From: Paludibacteraceae bacterium
GTDB lineage: Bacteria > Bacteroidota > Bacteroidia > Bacteroidales > Paludibacteraceae
Direction of reading: 5' to 3'
NCBI GenBank assembly: GCA_024401535.1
Contig: JAKSKX010000001.1
Coordinates: 124,001-188,000 of the forward strand
DNA length: 64,000 nt
Shown: positions 43,964 through 53,287 of the stretch, in pieces
Layout of the letters: every line of letters begins with the position of its first letter
How positions within the stretch are numbered: the first letter of the stretch is position 1
The notes under the pieces: generated by a model
The model's database searches: none
What the model was told of the DNA's origin: nothing
The model's input: the letters and a program-made list of their open reading frames with translations, nothing else
Made by a program: the position numbers and the translations under genes

Positions 43964-43993
43964 GCGTGCCTAAACAGAAATGCTTGGGCACGC
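43964..43993 (+). terminator. Terminator after pseudouridine synthase
   Basis: GCGTGCC/GGCACGC stem with a 16-nt loop, then TTTGTTTTT. Confidence 0.8.
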
Positions 43994-44017
43994 TTTGTTT
44001 TTATTAACTCTAATGCG

Positions 44018-44977
44018 ATGATAAAGAGAGTATTAATATCTGCTATATGTGTGTGTTCATGCTTGTTCTCTTTCGCTGTCAGCTATAAGTCCGCGGAAAC
44101 AGACGCATACATAAAGAAATACAAGAATGTTGCAATTCAGCAGATGAAACAATATAAAATCCCTGCAAGCATTACTCTTGCTCAAGGTATTTTAGAAAGT
44201 GGTAGCGGAAGAAGTGACCTTTCGGTAAAGGCAAACAATCATTTTGGAATCAAGTGTACCTCTGACTATAAAGGAAAGACCTATTACAAGAAGGATAACA
44301 AGCTGAAGGACTGTTTCAGGGTTTATTCGGACGCTGCTGAGAGTTTTCGTGACCATTCCTTGTTCTTGACAACTAGGAAGCATTATTCCCCGCTGTTTGA
44401 CTTGAAAATTACCGATTATAAGGGATGGGCAAAGGGGTTGAAGAAATGTGGTTATGCGACAAATCCCAAATATCCCGAACTGTTGATTGAAGTTATAGAG
44501 CAGAATAGCCTTTATCAGTTTGACAATGAGGAATATACAGACAAGAAAGAGGAAAATGCCGAAAACGACAATGGAAGGAATGGTCGTTACGAGGAGGAGA
44601 ACAGACAGAAAGATTCCAAACCGGAAGGTGTAGATATAAGAAATTCTGACAACAGGGTAGAGATCAACGGCGTAAGATGTGTGAGGGTTAAAACTGGAGA
44701 TACATTCTATTCACTGTCGAAAAAGCATGGAATTTCAGTGCCTGAGCTAAAGAATCTTAATGATTTCCCCGACAACTATACGTTAAAAGTCGGAGAGTAT
44801 GTGTTCTTAAAAAGGAAGCGCAGGAACTACAGGGCCTTGGACTTCCATATAGTGCAATCTGGTGAGACGCTGTTGTCCATTTCTCAATATTACGCCATTC
44901 AAAAGAATCAGTTGGTAAAAAGGAACAATAACATTTCCGAACCGTTGAAAGTTGGCACAAAATTGCTGCTACATTAA
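44018..44977 (+). CDS. Exported glucosaminidase with two LysM domains
   Basis: A 319-residue peptidoglycan hydrolase. A signal peptide (to about residue 20) is followed by a GH73-type glucosaminidase domain (about 30-165) with IPASITLAQGILESGSGRS in which Glu60 is the catalytic acid, and NNHFGIKC. A charged linker (170-215) leads to two LysM modules: VKTGDTFYSLSKKHGIS at about 225 and VQSGETLLSISQYYAI at about 280. LysM modules hold it on peptidoglycan. It would act in the periplasm during wall remodelling or division. Terminators flank it on both sides. Confidence 0.93.
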   Translation: MIKRVLISAICVCSCLFSFAVSYKSAETDAYIKKYKNVAIQQMKQYKIPASITLAQGILESGSGRSDLSVKANNHFGIKCTSDYKGKTYYKKDNKLKDCFRVYSDAAESFRDHSLFLTTRKHYSPLFDLKITDYKGWAKGLKKCGYATNPKYPELLIEVIEQNSLYQFDNEEYTDKKEENAENDNGRNGRYEEENRQKDSKPEGVDIRNSDNRVEINGVRCVRVKTGDTFYSLSKKHGISVPELKNLNDFPDNYTLKVGEYVFLKRKRRNYRALDFHIVQSGETLLSISQYYAIQKNQLVKRNNNISEPLKVGTKLLLH

Positions 44978-44994
44978 AAAATCAGTGATTTTTT
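44976..44994 (+). terminator. Terminator overlapping the glucosaminidase stop
   Basis: Perfect AAAAAATC-AGT-GATTTTTT hairpin beginning at the stop codon, with the T tract in its 3' arm. Confidence 0.65.
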
Positions 44995-45029
44995 GACTTG
45001 AAAAATGTGAAATTTATTTGAATATTTTT

Positions 45030-45037
45030 TAATTTTG
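45030..45037 (+). promoter_or_regulatory. -7 element for aminotransferase
   Basis: TAATTTTG followed by C, 44 bp ahead of the ATG at 45082. Confidence 0.5.
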
Positions 45038-45081
45038 CACTCAAGTATATATTTTGAACAAAAAGATAATTTAATAAGATA

Positions 45082-46287
45082 ATGCCACAGACATCAAACA
45101 GAGGTCAGCAAATGCCAGAGTCGCCTATCAGAAAGCTCGTTCCTCTTGCAGACAAAGCAAAGGAGAGAGGTACTAAGGTGTACCATTTGAACATAGGTCA
45201 GCCTGATTTGAAGACTCCTAAAATTGCTCTAGATACTCTTAAGACTATAGATAGACAAATTCTTGAGTATTCTCCGTCTGACGGGTACAAAAGTTTGCGA
45301 CTAAAGCTAAGAGATTACTACAAAAGATTCAATATTGATGTTACAGAGAAGGATATCATCGTTACTTGTGGTGGAAGTGAGGCTGTAAACTTCGCGTTTA
45401 TGGCGTGCCTTGATCCGGGTGATGAGATTATCGTCCCAGAGCCAGCCTATGCTAACTATACTGCATTCGCTATTGCTTGTGGCGCTATTGTCAAGCCTGT
45501 AGTTTCTACGATAGAGGAGGGTTTTGCGCTTCCTAGTATAGACAAGTTCGAGGAGCTAATAACTCCTAGAACAAAGGGAATTTTGATTTGCAATCCTAAT
45601 AATCCAACTGGATATCTTTATACAAGAGATGAATTGAACCAGATTAGAGACTTGGTGAAGAAGTATGACCTTTACTTGTTCTCTGATGAGGTTTATCGTG
45701 AGTTCTGTTACACGGGAGCTCCATATATTTCAGCATTCCACCTTGAGGGTATCGAAAATAACGTGATTCTATTTGATTCTGTATCAAAGAGATATAGCGA
45801 GTGTGGTATTCGTATTGGCGCGCTAGTGACCAAGAATGCAGAAGTAAAGAAGAATGTTATGAAGTTCTGTCAGGCTCGTTTGTCTCCTCCTTTGATTGGA
45901 CAGATTATAGCTCAGGCTTCTATTGATACACCGAACGATTATATGCTCGAGATGTACAATGAGTACGTTGAGCGCAGAAAGTTCCTTATTGATGGATTGA
46001 ATCGTATTCCTGGCGTTTATTCTCCAATCCCTATGGGTGCTTTCTATACAGTTGCGCGTCTTCCGATTGATGATGCGGACAAGTTCTGTGCGTGGCTGCT
46101 TAATGATTTCGAGTACGAAGGTCAGACAGTGATGATGGCTCCAGCATCTGGTTTCTATACTTCATCTGATTTGGGAAAGGATGAGGTTCGTGTTGCTTAT
46201 GTGCTTCAGAAAGAGGATTTGGCCAAGGCACTGTTTGTATTGAAGAAGGCTTTGGAAGTATATCCAGGAAGAACAATAAATAGATAA
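45082..46287 (+). CDS. Class I/II pyridoxal-phosphate aminotransferase
   Basis: A 401-residue fold-type I aminotransferase. It shows LNIGQPDLKTP near residue 36, CGGSEAVNFAF, PEPAYANY, CNPNNPTGYLY, the cofactor Asp in LFSDEVYREF and the Schiff-base Lys236 in SVSKRYSECGIRIG. It most resembles aspartate or broad-specificity aminotransferases of Bacteroidales, but SECGIRIG is not the usual aspartate-aminotransferase sequence, so the substrate remains open. The stop is 6 bp before the next gene, indicating co-transcription with the permease. Confidence 0.92.
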   Translation: MPQTSNRGQQMPESPIRKLVPLADKAKERGTKVYHLNIGQPDLKTPKIALDTLKTIDRQILEYSPSDGYKSLRLKLRDYYKRFNIDVTEKDIIVTCGGSEAVNFAFMACLDPGDEIIVPEPAYANYTAFAIACGAIVKPVVSTIEEGFALPSIDKFEELITPRTKGILICNPNNPTGYLYTRDELNQIRDLVKKYDLYLFSDEVYREFCYTGAPYISAFHLEGIENNVILFDSVSKRYSECGIRIGALVTKNAEVKKNVMKFCQARLSPPLIGQIIAQASIDTPNDYMLEMYNEYVERRKFLIDGLNRIPGVYSPIPMGAFYTVARLPIDDADKFCAWLLNDFEYEGQTVMMAPASGFYTSSDLGKDEVRVAYVLQKEDLAKALFVLKKALEVYPGRTINR

Positions 46288-46293
46288 AAGAGG

Positions 46294-47538
46294 GTGAATT
46301 TCGAGTTATTTCTTGCAAATCGACTTCATTTCAAGCAAGAGGATAACAAACGGGTGTCTAGAACTGCTGTTAAGATTGCAACTCTTGGCACTGTTGTTGG
46401 TATCTCTGTGATGATAATTGCTATTGCGGTTATTGTCGGCTTCAAGAAGGAGATAAAGGACAAACTCGTAGGTTTTGGCTCTCATTATCAAGTAAGTGCT
46501 TTTCACACCAGAGGCAGTGTGGAGCAGACTCCGCTAAAGATAGATTCGTCGTTGTATTCCATGATTCAGAATACCAATGGGGTGGAGTCTTGTCAGAAAG
46601 TGTGTGTTACACAAGGCATAATCAAGACCCAAGATGATGTCTATGGCGTAATGCTGAAAGGCGTTGGCAGTGACTATGATTGGTCGTTCTTTAATAAGTG
46701 TTTGGTAGAGGGGACTGTATTGCAAGTTTCAGATTCTCTGTGCAATGAGGTGCTGTTGTCAAAGTACATGGCTAGTAAGCTCAATTTGAAATTGGGTGAC
46801 AAGATGCTCATGTATTTTGTGATAGATAAAAAGGCGAGGGCAAGGCAGTTCATAATCCGTGGTATTTTCAACACCGGATTCACAGAGTTTGACAACCAGA
46901 TAGCTATTTGCGATTCCCGTCATGTGAAAAAATTGCTTTCAATGACAGATAGTCAGGTTTCACAAATAGAGATAAAAATATCTGATTTTGACAAGCTTGA
47001 CGATGTTGGCTATGAGTTGTTCGGTTTGTTGGGAAATACGTTCGATGAAAACGAAACACCGATGTTGCTTCGCTCCGTCAGAGAGTTGAATCCTCAGATA
47101 TTTTCCTGGTTGGAAATGCTTGATATTAATGTTGCTATAGTTCTTGTTTTGATGATTATAGTAGCCTCGTTCACGATTGTTTCAGGCATGCTGATTCATA
47201 TTCTGGAGAAAACAAATATGATTGGCATTCTGTATGCTCTCGGAGCCGATTCGAGGTCAGTACAGAAGGTGTTCCTATATCAGTCTCTATTTTTTGTGGG
47301 GAAAGGATTGGTTATGGGCAATCTCATAGGTATTTTAGTGTGCTTGGTACAAAGCCATTTCCAAATTATACCACTTGATCCAGATACTTACTATGTTGAC
47401 CATGTTCCAGTGCTGTTGAATCCATTTCATGTGATAGTACTTAATTTGGTGGTTTGTGTGATAATAGTTTTAGTTATGGTTTTGCCCACTTATGTTATTA
47501 AGCGAATAAGTCCGGCAGAAGCTATACGATTTGAATAA
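46294..47538 (+). CDS. LolC/LolE-like ABC transporter permease (GTG start)
   Basis: A 414-residue FtsX-fold permease. It has an N-terminal amphipathic segment, helix 1 at about 28-50 (IATLGTVVGISVMIIAIAVI), a large periplasmic domain (about 55-270) and three helices at about 275-300, 320-345 and 375-400. Ending ISPAEAIRFE is typical of the lipoprotein-releasing LolC/E family. It starts with GTG at 46294 behind an AAAAGAGG ribosome site. No ATPase partner (LolD) is adjacent. Likely role: moving lipoproteins toward the outer membrane, by family. Confidence 0.9.
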   Translation: MNFELFLANRLHFKQEDNKRVSRTAVKIATLGTVVGISVMIIAIAVIVGFKKEIKDKLVGFGSHYQVSAFHTRGSVEQTPLKIDSSLYSMIQNTNGVESCQKVCVTQGIIKTQDDVYGVMLKGVGSDYDWSFFNKCLVEGTVLQVSDSLCNEVLLSKYMASKLNLKLGDKMLMYFVIDKKARARQFIIRGIFNTGFTEFDNQIAICDSRHVKKLLSMTDSQVSQIEIKISDFDKLDDVGYELFGLLGNTFDENETPMLLRSVRELNPQIFSWLEMLDINVAIVLVLMIIVASFTIVSGMLIHILEKTNMIGILYALGADSRSVQKVFLYQSLFFVGKGLVMGNLIGILVCLVQSHFQIIPLDPDTYYVDHVPVLLNPFHVIVLNLVVCVIIVLVMVLPTYVIKRISPAEAIRFE

Positions 47539-47558
47539 TGATTGATAAAAAATAAGTT

Positions 47559-47861
47559 ATGATTAAGCACGTTGTTTTATTTAAACTTCAGCAGATGTCT
47601 TCAGCAGAGGACTTGAACGCTAAGTGTATCGAGATAAAGAATTCTCTTGAAGATTTGATGGGGAAAGTGCCTACGTTGAAATCTATCAAGGTTAGTGTAA
47701 ACTGTAATCCAAATGAGCAGTTCCATATTTGTTTGGAATCCACTCACGATGATATGGAAGGACTACAGGCTTATGCAACTCATCCATTGCACGTAAATAT
47801 TTCCAAGGAACTGATTAGACCAATCCTTGATGCTCGCTCTTGCGTAGATTTTGAGTTTTAG
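47559..47861 (+). CDS. Dabb-family (stress-responsive A/B barrel) protein
   Basis: A 100-residue dimeric alpha/beta-barrel protein. It begins MIKHVVLFKL and has HPLHVNISKELIRPILDARSCVDFEF at its end (parts of the standard Dabb pattern HP.H......I.P......VD). The biochemical role is unknown. Its stop overlaps the possible GTG start of the DsbD frame, and gaps on both sides are short, so it lies in an operon with the permease and dsbD. Confidence 0.9.
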   Translation: MIKHVVLFKLQQMSSAEDLNAKCIEIKNSLEDLMGKVPTLKSIKVSVNCNPNEQFHICLESTHDDMEGLQAYATHPLHVNISKELIRPILDARSCVDFEF

Positions 47862-47887
47862 TGGGACATAAAACAATATGGACGAAT

Positions 47888-49948
47888 ATGAGACACTTCA
47901 AATCTTTAATTATATTCGTTGCATTTCTTTTTCTAGGGCTAGCTTCTGCTTTTTCTCAGATTTATGACCCTGTTAAGTGGACAGTTAAGCTATCCAAAAT
48001 TCAAAACGGAAAAGCAACAATTACATATCAGGCCAATATAGAGAAAGGTTGGCACATCTACAGTACCAAGCAGTTGGAAAATGGTCCTGTACCGACATCC
48101 TTTTCTTTTACTGAAACTGATGGCGTAAAGGTGATATCAGATATAAATCCGCGTACAAAATTGATAGAGGAATATGAGCCTTCATTCGCCATGACTCTTG
48201 GTTGGTACGAGGACGTCGCTACATTTCAGCAACAGGTGAAAATTGACAATCCTTCTAACTTTACGTTAAAAGGATACATTTCGTATATGTGTTGTAGCAA
48301 CGAAACTTGCACGCCACCGACAAACTCCGAGTTTGATCTTTCTCGTCATTCAACAGAGTCTAATGCCAAAGAAGATTCCAATGCCGAGGTTCAGTCCTTT
48401 TCAAGCAAAGACAAGCTTTTATTTAATCCTGTTAGTATAAAACCTGTTTCTTCAACTTCTGATTCCTCTACAACACAAAAAGTTAGTAGCGAGAATGTCG
48501 TAGATAGAATAGATACTTGGGCAAATGTAGAGGATAAAATGAGTGAATATGGCGAGGCAGCAACTCATACCGGTGATTCTTTGTTAAAGGTATTGCTATT
48601 GGGTTTGGTTGGCGGATTTATTGCTGTAGTTACGCCTTGTGTTTGGCCTATTATACCAATGACTGTAAGCTTTTTCATGAAAAGGGGCAGCGATCCCAAG
48701 AAAGGAAGAAAGTCTGCTATTCTGTACGGTTTGTCTATAATAGGAATTTATGTTATTCTTGGTATTGTAATTACCGCGATATATGGTGCCAGTGGACTGA
48801 ATGAATTGTCAACGAATGCTTTTTTTAATGTATTCTTGTTTTTCCTTTTGGTCTTGTTTTCTGCTTCTTTTTTTGGAGGCTTCGAAATAGCGTTGCCAGC
48901 ATCTTGGAGTACCAAGCTGGATAACAAAGTGGATAAAACATCGGGATATATTTCTATCTTGTTGATGGCGTTTACTTTGGTAATTGTGTCGTTTTCATGT
49001 ACCGGACCAATTATTGGCACTCTGTTGGTTGATGTTGCAAAAAGCAATGTGCTGGCTCCTGCTGTAGGAATGTTTGGCTTCTCGGTAGCTTTGGCTATTC
49101 CTTTCACTTTGTTTGCTTTCTTCCCAAGTTTATTGAAGAACTTGCCTCGTTCCGGAGGTTGGTTGAATTCAGTGAAGGTTTTGCTTGGATTCTTTGAGTT
49201 GGCTTTTGCGCTTAAGTTCCTTTCTATGGCTGATTTGACAAACCATTGGAGAATCCTTGACAGGGAGGTGTTCATAGTGCTTTGGGTTGTGATTTTTGCG
49301 ATGGCAGGTTTGTATCTAATAGGCAAGATTCATTTTTCCGGAGACGATGAAGTGGAGCATGTCAGTGTTCCTAGGTTGTTTCTATCTATAGCGTCGTTCT
49401 CTTTTGCCCTTTATCTAGTTCCCGGTTTGTGGGGTGCTCCTTTGAAGGCTGCAAGTGCTTTTATCCCTCCTATTTCAACTCAGGATTTCAGTTTATATAA
49501 AGGCAAGATTTCGGCTAAGTTCAAAGATTATGATGAGGCATTAAAGTATGCTGCTGCCAATAACAAACCGGTTGTGGTGGACTTTACAGGACATGCTTGC
49601 GTGAATTGTCGAGAGATGGAGTCCTCTGTATGGACTGACCCTCGTGTACGTTCTATTTTAAAGGAAGATTATGTACTTGTTTCTCTATTCGTTGACGACA
49701 GAAAAGCGTTGGATGAGCCAATGAAAGTAGAGGAAAATGGTAAAGAAAAAACTTTATATACAGTGGGAGATAAGTGGACTTACTTAGAGATGTCCAAATT
49801 TGGAACTAATGCTCAGCCTTTCTATGTTCTCCTAGATTCTGATGGAAATCCTTTAAATACTTCATTCGCCTATTCTAAAAATTCAACAGAAGAGTTCCTA
49901 GATTTCTTAAAGGTAGGCTTGAAAAACTTTAAGAAGGAAAAGAATTAA
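47888..49948 (+). CDS. dsbD: Thiol:disulfide interchange protein DsbD
   Basis: DsbD carries electrons from cytoplasmic thioredoxin to the periplasm. The 686-residue protein has a signal peptide (cleaved around ASAFSQ), an N-terminal receptor domain with Cys135/136 and Cys141 in CCSNETC, a membrane domain of about eight helices with the redox Cys in TPCVWPIIPM and FSCTGPIIG, and a C-terminal thioredoxin domain with CVNC at 571-574. A GTG at 47861 overlapping the upstream stop could add nine residues, but the ATG at 47888 gives a normal signal peptide and is preferred. Confidence 0.93.
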   Translation: MRHFKSLIIFVAFLFLGLASAFSQIYDPVKWTVKLSKIQNGKATITYQANIEKGWHIYSTKQLENGPVPTSFSFTETDGVKVISDINPRTKLIEEYEPSFAMTLGWYEDVATFQQQVKIDNPSNFTLKGYISYMCCSNETCTPPTNSEFDLSRHSTESNAKEDSNAEVQSFSSKDKLLFNPVSIKPVSSTSDSSTTQKVSSENVVDRIDTWANVEDKMSEYGEAATHTGDSLLKVLLLGLVGGFIAVVTPCVWPIIPMTVSFFMKRGSDPKKGRKSAILYGLSIIGIYVILGIVITAIYGASGLNELSTNAFFNVFLFFLLVLFSASFFGGFEIALPASWSTKLDNKVDKTSGYISILLMAFTLVIVSFSCTGPIIGTLLVDVAKSNVLAPAVGMFGFSVALAIPFTLFAFFPSLLKNLPRSGGWLNSVKVLLGFFELAFALKFLSMADLTNHWRILDREVFIVLWVVIFAMAGLYLIGKIHFSGDDEVEHVSVPRLFLSIASFSFALYLVPGLWGAPLKAASAFIPPISTQDFSLYKGKISAKFKDYDEALKYAAANNKPVVVDFTGHACVNCREMESSVWTDPRVRSILKEDYVLVSLFVDDRKALDEPMKVEENGKEKTLYTVGDKWTYLEMSKFGTNAQPFYVLLDSDGNPLNTSFAYSKNSTEEFLDFLKVGLKNFKKEKN

Positions 49949-49999
49949 GTATAGTTTCAAAAAGAAAGAGATTATTAGAATTTTATTTCTGCTAATAAT

Positions 50000-50767
50000 A
50001 TGACAGATTTAATAAATAATAGACGCACAATTAGAAAGTACTCAAATAAAGAGGTGAGCGAAGAGCTGATTTGCTCTTTACTTGAGGCTTCTGGCCGTGC
50101 TTCCACTAATGGAAACATGCAGTTGTACAGTGTTGTGATTACAAGAGATGACGAGAAGAAAAAGCTTCTTGCTCCCGCTCATTTTTCGCAGCCAGCTTTC
50201 GTTGGAGCTCCATTGTCGTTGACATTTTGTGCTGATTTCCACAGATTTAATCTTTGGTGCAAGGAGTGCAATGCCGATCCCGGTTATGACAACGAGTTGA
50301 GTTTCCTTACAGCGATGACTGACACGCTTCTTGTTGCGCAGACGTTCGCTATGTTGGCAGAAAGCAAGGGGTTGGGTATTTGTTATCTAGGCACAGCAAT
50401 GTATAATGCCAAGCAGATTTCCGAAGTCTTGGAACTGCCGCATAATGTTGTTCCAGTAACCACAATTACTGTAGGTTATCCTGCAGAGGCACCAGAACAG
50501 CAGGACAGAATAAATCCGTCTGCATGGATTCACAAAGAGACATATCGTGACTTCACACCTACAGACATTCATTCCATCTACGACTATAAGGATGAGATGG
50601 AGATTAACAAGAAGTTTGTAAAAGAAAACGAAAAGGAAACTCTTGCACAAGTATTTACCGATGTCAGATACAACAAGGCGAATAACGAGTATTTCTCTAA
50701 GCAATATATGGATTTATTGGGTGAAAAGGGTTTCCTTTTTGCTACAGAATTAAAGAATAATAAATAA
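50000..50767 (+). CDS. Nitroreductase family protein (NfsA-like)
   Basis: A 255-residue FMN-dependent oxidoreductase. RRTIRKYSNKEV near residue 8 binds FMN; ASTNGNMQLYSVVI, ESKGLGICYLGT and TITVGYPAE follow the NfsA/FRP-type flavin reductase pattern. The C-terminal helix (about 205-255) completes the dimer arm. The physiological substrate is unknown; such enzymes reduce quinones and nitroaromatics and can activate nitroimidazole drugs. A gap of 9 bp to the next gene suggests co-transcription. Confidence 0.9.
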   Translation: MTDLINNRRTIRKYSNKEVSEELICSLLEASGRASTNGNMQLYSVVITRDDEKKKLLAPAHFSQPAFVGAPLSLTFCADFHRFNLWCKECNADPGYDNELSFLTAMTDTLLVAQTFAMLAESKGLGICYLGTAMYNAKQISEVLELPHNVVPVTTITVGYPAEAPEQQDRINPSAWIHKETYRDFTPTDIHSIYDYKDEMEINKKFVKENEKETLAQVFTDVRYNKANNEYFSKQYMDLLGEKGFLFATELKNNK

Positions 50768-50776
50768 GGTAAAGAT

Positions 50777-51982
50777 ATGAGTAAGATTGTACAGATAGGC
50801 ATAGGTGGTGTTGGTACTGTTGTAGCGCACAAGCTTGCCCAAAATATAGATGTGTTCGAGTCGGTAACTTTAGCAAGTCGTACAAAGAGCAAATGTGACG
50901 CCCTTGCTGAAACTTTGAACAAGAAGTATGGTGTCAAGTTCGATACAGATTGTGTTGATGCAGACGAGGTTGACCAGATTGTTGCTCTTTTAAAGAAGCA
51001 TAAGCCTGTATTGGTTATTAACGTCGCTCTTCCATATCAAGATCTTGCCATTATGGAGGCTTGTCTTCAGTGTGGCGTAAACTACTTGGATACAGCTAAT
51101 TACGAGCCTAAGGACGAAGCTCATTTCGAGTATTCTTGGCAGTGGGCTTACAAGAAAAGATTTGAGGACGCAGGTCTGACAGCTATTCTTGGCTGTGGCT
51201 TTGACCCAGGTGTTAGCGGTGTTTATACTGCATACGCTGCAAAGCATCATTTCAAGGAGATGAATTACCTTGATATTGTTGACTGCAACGCAGGAAACCA
51301 TCATAAGGCTTTCGCTACAAACTTCAACCCTGAGATCAACATTCGCGAGATTACTCAGAACGGACGCTATTACCAGGACGGCAAGTGGGTTGAGACTGGT
51401 GCTCTAGAGATTCACAAGCCCCTTACATATCCAAATGTAGGACCCAAGGAGTCGTATTTGATGTACCACGAGGAGTTGGAGAGCCTTGTAAAGAACTTCC
51501 CTACAATCAAGCGTGCCCGCTTCTGGATGACTTTCGGACAGGAGTACCTTACTCACCTTCGTGTTATTCAGAACATCGGTATGGCAAGAATTGACGAGGT
51601 TGAATACAACGGTGTAAAGATTGTTCCTCTTCAGTTCCTAAAGGCTGTACTTCCTAATCCTAAGGATTTGGGTGAGAATTATGAGGGCGAGACTTCTATC
51701 GGATGCCGTATTCGTGGAATTGGCAAGGACGGAAAGGAACTTACTTACTACGTATATAACAACTGCAGTCACCACGACGCTTTCTTGGAGACTGGTATGC
51801 AGGGAGTTAGCTATACAACTGGAGTGCCTGCAATGATTGGTGCCATGATGTTCGTAAAGGGATTGTGGCAGAGACCTGGAGTATGGAATGTCGAGGAGTT
51901 CGATCCAGATCCATTCATGGCTGAACTTAACAAGCATGGTCTTCCTTGGCACGAGGAGTTTAACAAGGATTTGGAACTTTAA
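50777..51982 (+). CDS. Carboxynorspermidine synthase (saccharopine-dehydrogenase family)
   Basis: A 401-residue NADPH-dependent enzyme with an N-terminal Rossmann fold (IGIGGVGTVVAHKL). Further segments, including VNVALPYQDL, YLDTANYEP and GCGFDPGVSGVY, and the C-terminus GVPAMIGAMMF, match carboxynorspermidine dehydrogenase, the alternative spermidine pathway found in Bacteroidota and Vibrio. It condenses a diamine with aspartate semialdehyde. The partner decarboxylase is not in this window. Saccharopine dehydrogenase itself is a less likely identity. Confidence 0.88.
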   Translation: MSKIVQIGIGGVGTVVAHKLAQNIDVFESVTLASRTKSKCDALAETLNKKYGVKFDTDCVDADEVDQIVALLKKHKPVLVINVALPYQDLAIMEACLQCGVNYLDTANYEPKDEAHFEYSWQWAYKKRFEDAGLTAILGCGFDPGVSGVYTAYAAKHHFKEMNYLDIVDCNAGNHHKAFATNFNPEINIREITQNGRYYQDGKWVETGALEIHKPLTYPNVGPKESYLMYHEELESLVKNFPTIKRARFWMTFGQEYLTHLRVIQNIGMARIDEVEYNGVKIVPLQFLKAVLPNPKDLGENYEGETSIGCRIRGIGKDGKELTYYVYNNCSHHDAFLETGMQGVSYTTGVPAMIGAMMFVKGLWQRPGVWNVEEFDPDPFMAELNKHGLPWHEEFNKDLEL

Positions 51983-51995
51983 TACATTTTTTGTT

Positions 51996-52862
51996 ATGAA
52001 AATGTTCGGAAGGGTAAAGAGAAACTGGGTGGTTCCCGCCGGTCAGGAGCCTACTGAATTGGACAAGAAGGTTATAGCATATCAGAACAAGGGTATTCTT
52101 TGCCCAAGAAGAGATATGATTCGAACTCCGGAGCAGATTGAGGGCATTCGTCGTGCAGGTTTGTTGAATACTGCGGTTCTTGACCTTGTTGCTGCAAACA
52201 TCAAGGAGGGTATTTCAACACTTGCTCTTGATGATCTAATCGGAGAATATACTCGTGCTCATGGTGGTGTCTGTGCCTGTCTTGGCTACGAGGGCTATCC
52301 AAAGAACTCATGTATCAGTATTGATGATGTTGTGTGCCATGGTATTCCGAATGCCAATACCATTTTGAAGAAAGGCGACATTGTTAATGTTGACTGCACA
52401 ACTATTCTTGACGGTTATTATGCCGACGCTTCAAGAATGTTCGTGATTGGCGGCGAGACAACACCAGAGAAGCAGAGACTGGTTGATGTTACCAAGGAGT
52501 GTCTTGACCTAAGCTTCGAGGTATGCAAGCCATACACAACTGTTGGTGATCTTGGTTACGCAATACAGAAGCATGCAGAGGAGAACGGTTACTCAATCGT
52601 TAGAGAACTTTGCGGACATGGTGTCGGATTGAAGTTCCACGAGCTTCCAGAGGTTTGCCACTACGGAAGAAGGGGAGACGGAATGCTTCTAGTTCCAGGC
52701 ATGACATTTACAATTGAGCCTATGGTCAATATGGGCAAGCGCAATGTGACATTCGACAGAATGGACGGTTGGACTTGTCGTACAGCTGACGGACTACCTT
52801 CTGCACAGTGGGAGCATACATTCCTGATGACAGAGAATGGTCTAGAGGTTTTGACATACTAG
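51996..52862 (+). CDS. map: Methionine aminopeptidase, type I
   Basis: Removes the initiator methionine from new proteins. The 288-residue chain shows metal ligands in DCTTILDGYYADASRMF (two Asp), GHGVGLKFHELP (His), FTIEPMVN (Glu) and SAQWEHTFLMT (Glu). A short N-terminal extension (about 1-40) includes GILCPRRDMIRTPEQIEG. The frame is open far upstream into the preceding gene; the ATG at 51996, 13 bp after that gene's stop, is the sensible start. A strong terminator follows. Confidence 0.94.
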   Translation: MKMFGRVKRNWVVPAGQEPTELDKKVIAYQNKGILCPRRDMIRTPEQIEGIRRAGLLNTAVLDLVAANIKEGISTLALDDLIGEYTRAHGGVCACLGYEGYPKNSCISIDDVVCHGIPNANTILKKGDIVNVDCTTILDGYYADASRMFVIGGETTPEKQRLVDVTKECLDLSFEVCKPYTTVGDLGYAIQKHAEENGYSIVRELCGHGVGLKFHELPEVCHYGRRGDGMLLVPGMTFTIEPMVNMGKRNVTFDRMDGWTCRTADGLPSAQWEHTFLMTENGLEVLTY

Positions 52863-52917
52863 CATTTCTCTGCCTGATTTTATTGTTTGAAACTTAATTG
52901 ATTAAGTTATAGATAAG

Positions 52918-52946
52918 GACTGCACCACGTGGTGCGGTCTTTTTTA
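52918..52946 (+). terminator. map terminator
   Basis: GACTGCACC-ACGT-GGTGCGGTC, nine base pairs including one G-U, with a palindromic loop and a run of seven T. Confidence 0.92.
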
Positions 52947-53251
52947 TCACTTGCTGTATTTCTAATCATAGAAAGATTTGTCAAGGAATGACAATTTGCA
53001 TTTTTATAATGGTTTGTATGGAGTTTTATTTGTCTATTATCTTTTTTTTTATGTTATAATTCTCCTTTGATTTTCAAATTGAAGTTTTTTGTATATCTGT
53101 ATTTGTTCCTTGAAATAACAAGTGTAGATTTTATGTTTGTTATTCCTGTTTCCTCAAATAACATTTGATTTTGACCTTATTAAAGGATTAACAACCATTT
53201 TATATTTGTTTTTTACGGACAAATATATCTGGTATATAAAATGTTATAATT
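52947..53251. other. Very AT-rich spacer upstream of the ncRNA candidate
   Basis: About 300 bp, strongly T-rich, with no frame or hairpin I can support. It separates the map operon from the RNA and methyltransferase module. Confidence 0.5.
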
Positions 53252-53282
53252 TTTGATAATTATAGAATTATTGTTATTTTTG
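53252..53282 (+). promoter_or_regulatory. Consensus promoter of the ncRNA candidate
   Basis: TTTG at 53252-53255 and TATTTTTG at 53275-53282 (then C), 19 bp apart. The match to the Bacteroidota consensus is as good as any in the window. Transcription would start near 53289. Confidence 0.75.
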
Positions 53283-53287
53283 CATTG

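Noticed and set aside
51888-51995. Extended map start
   Set aside because: It would lie inside the preceding gene in another frame and adds 36 residues unlike the family.
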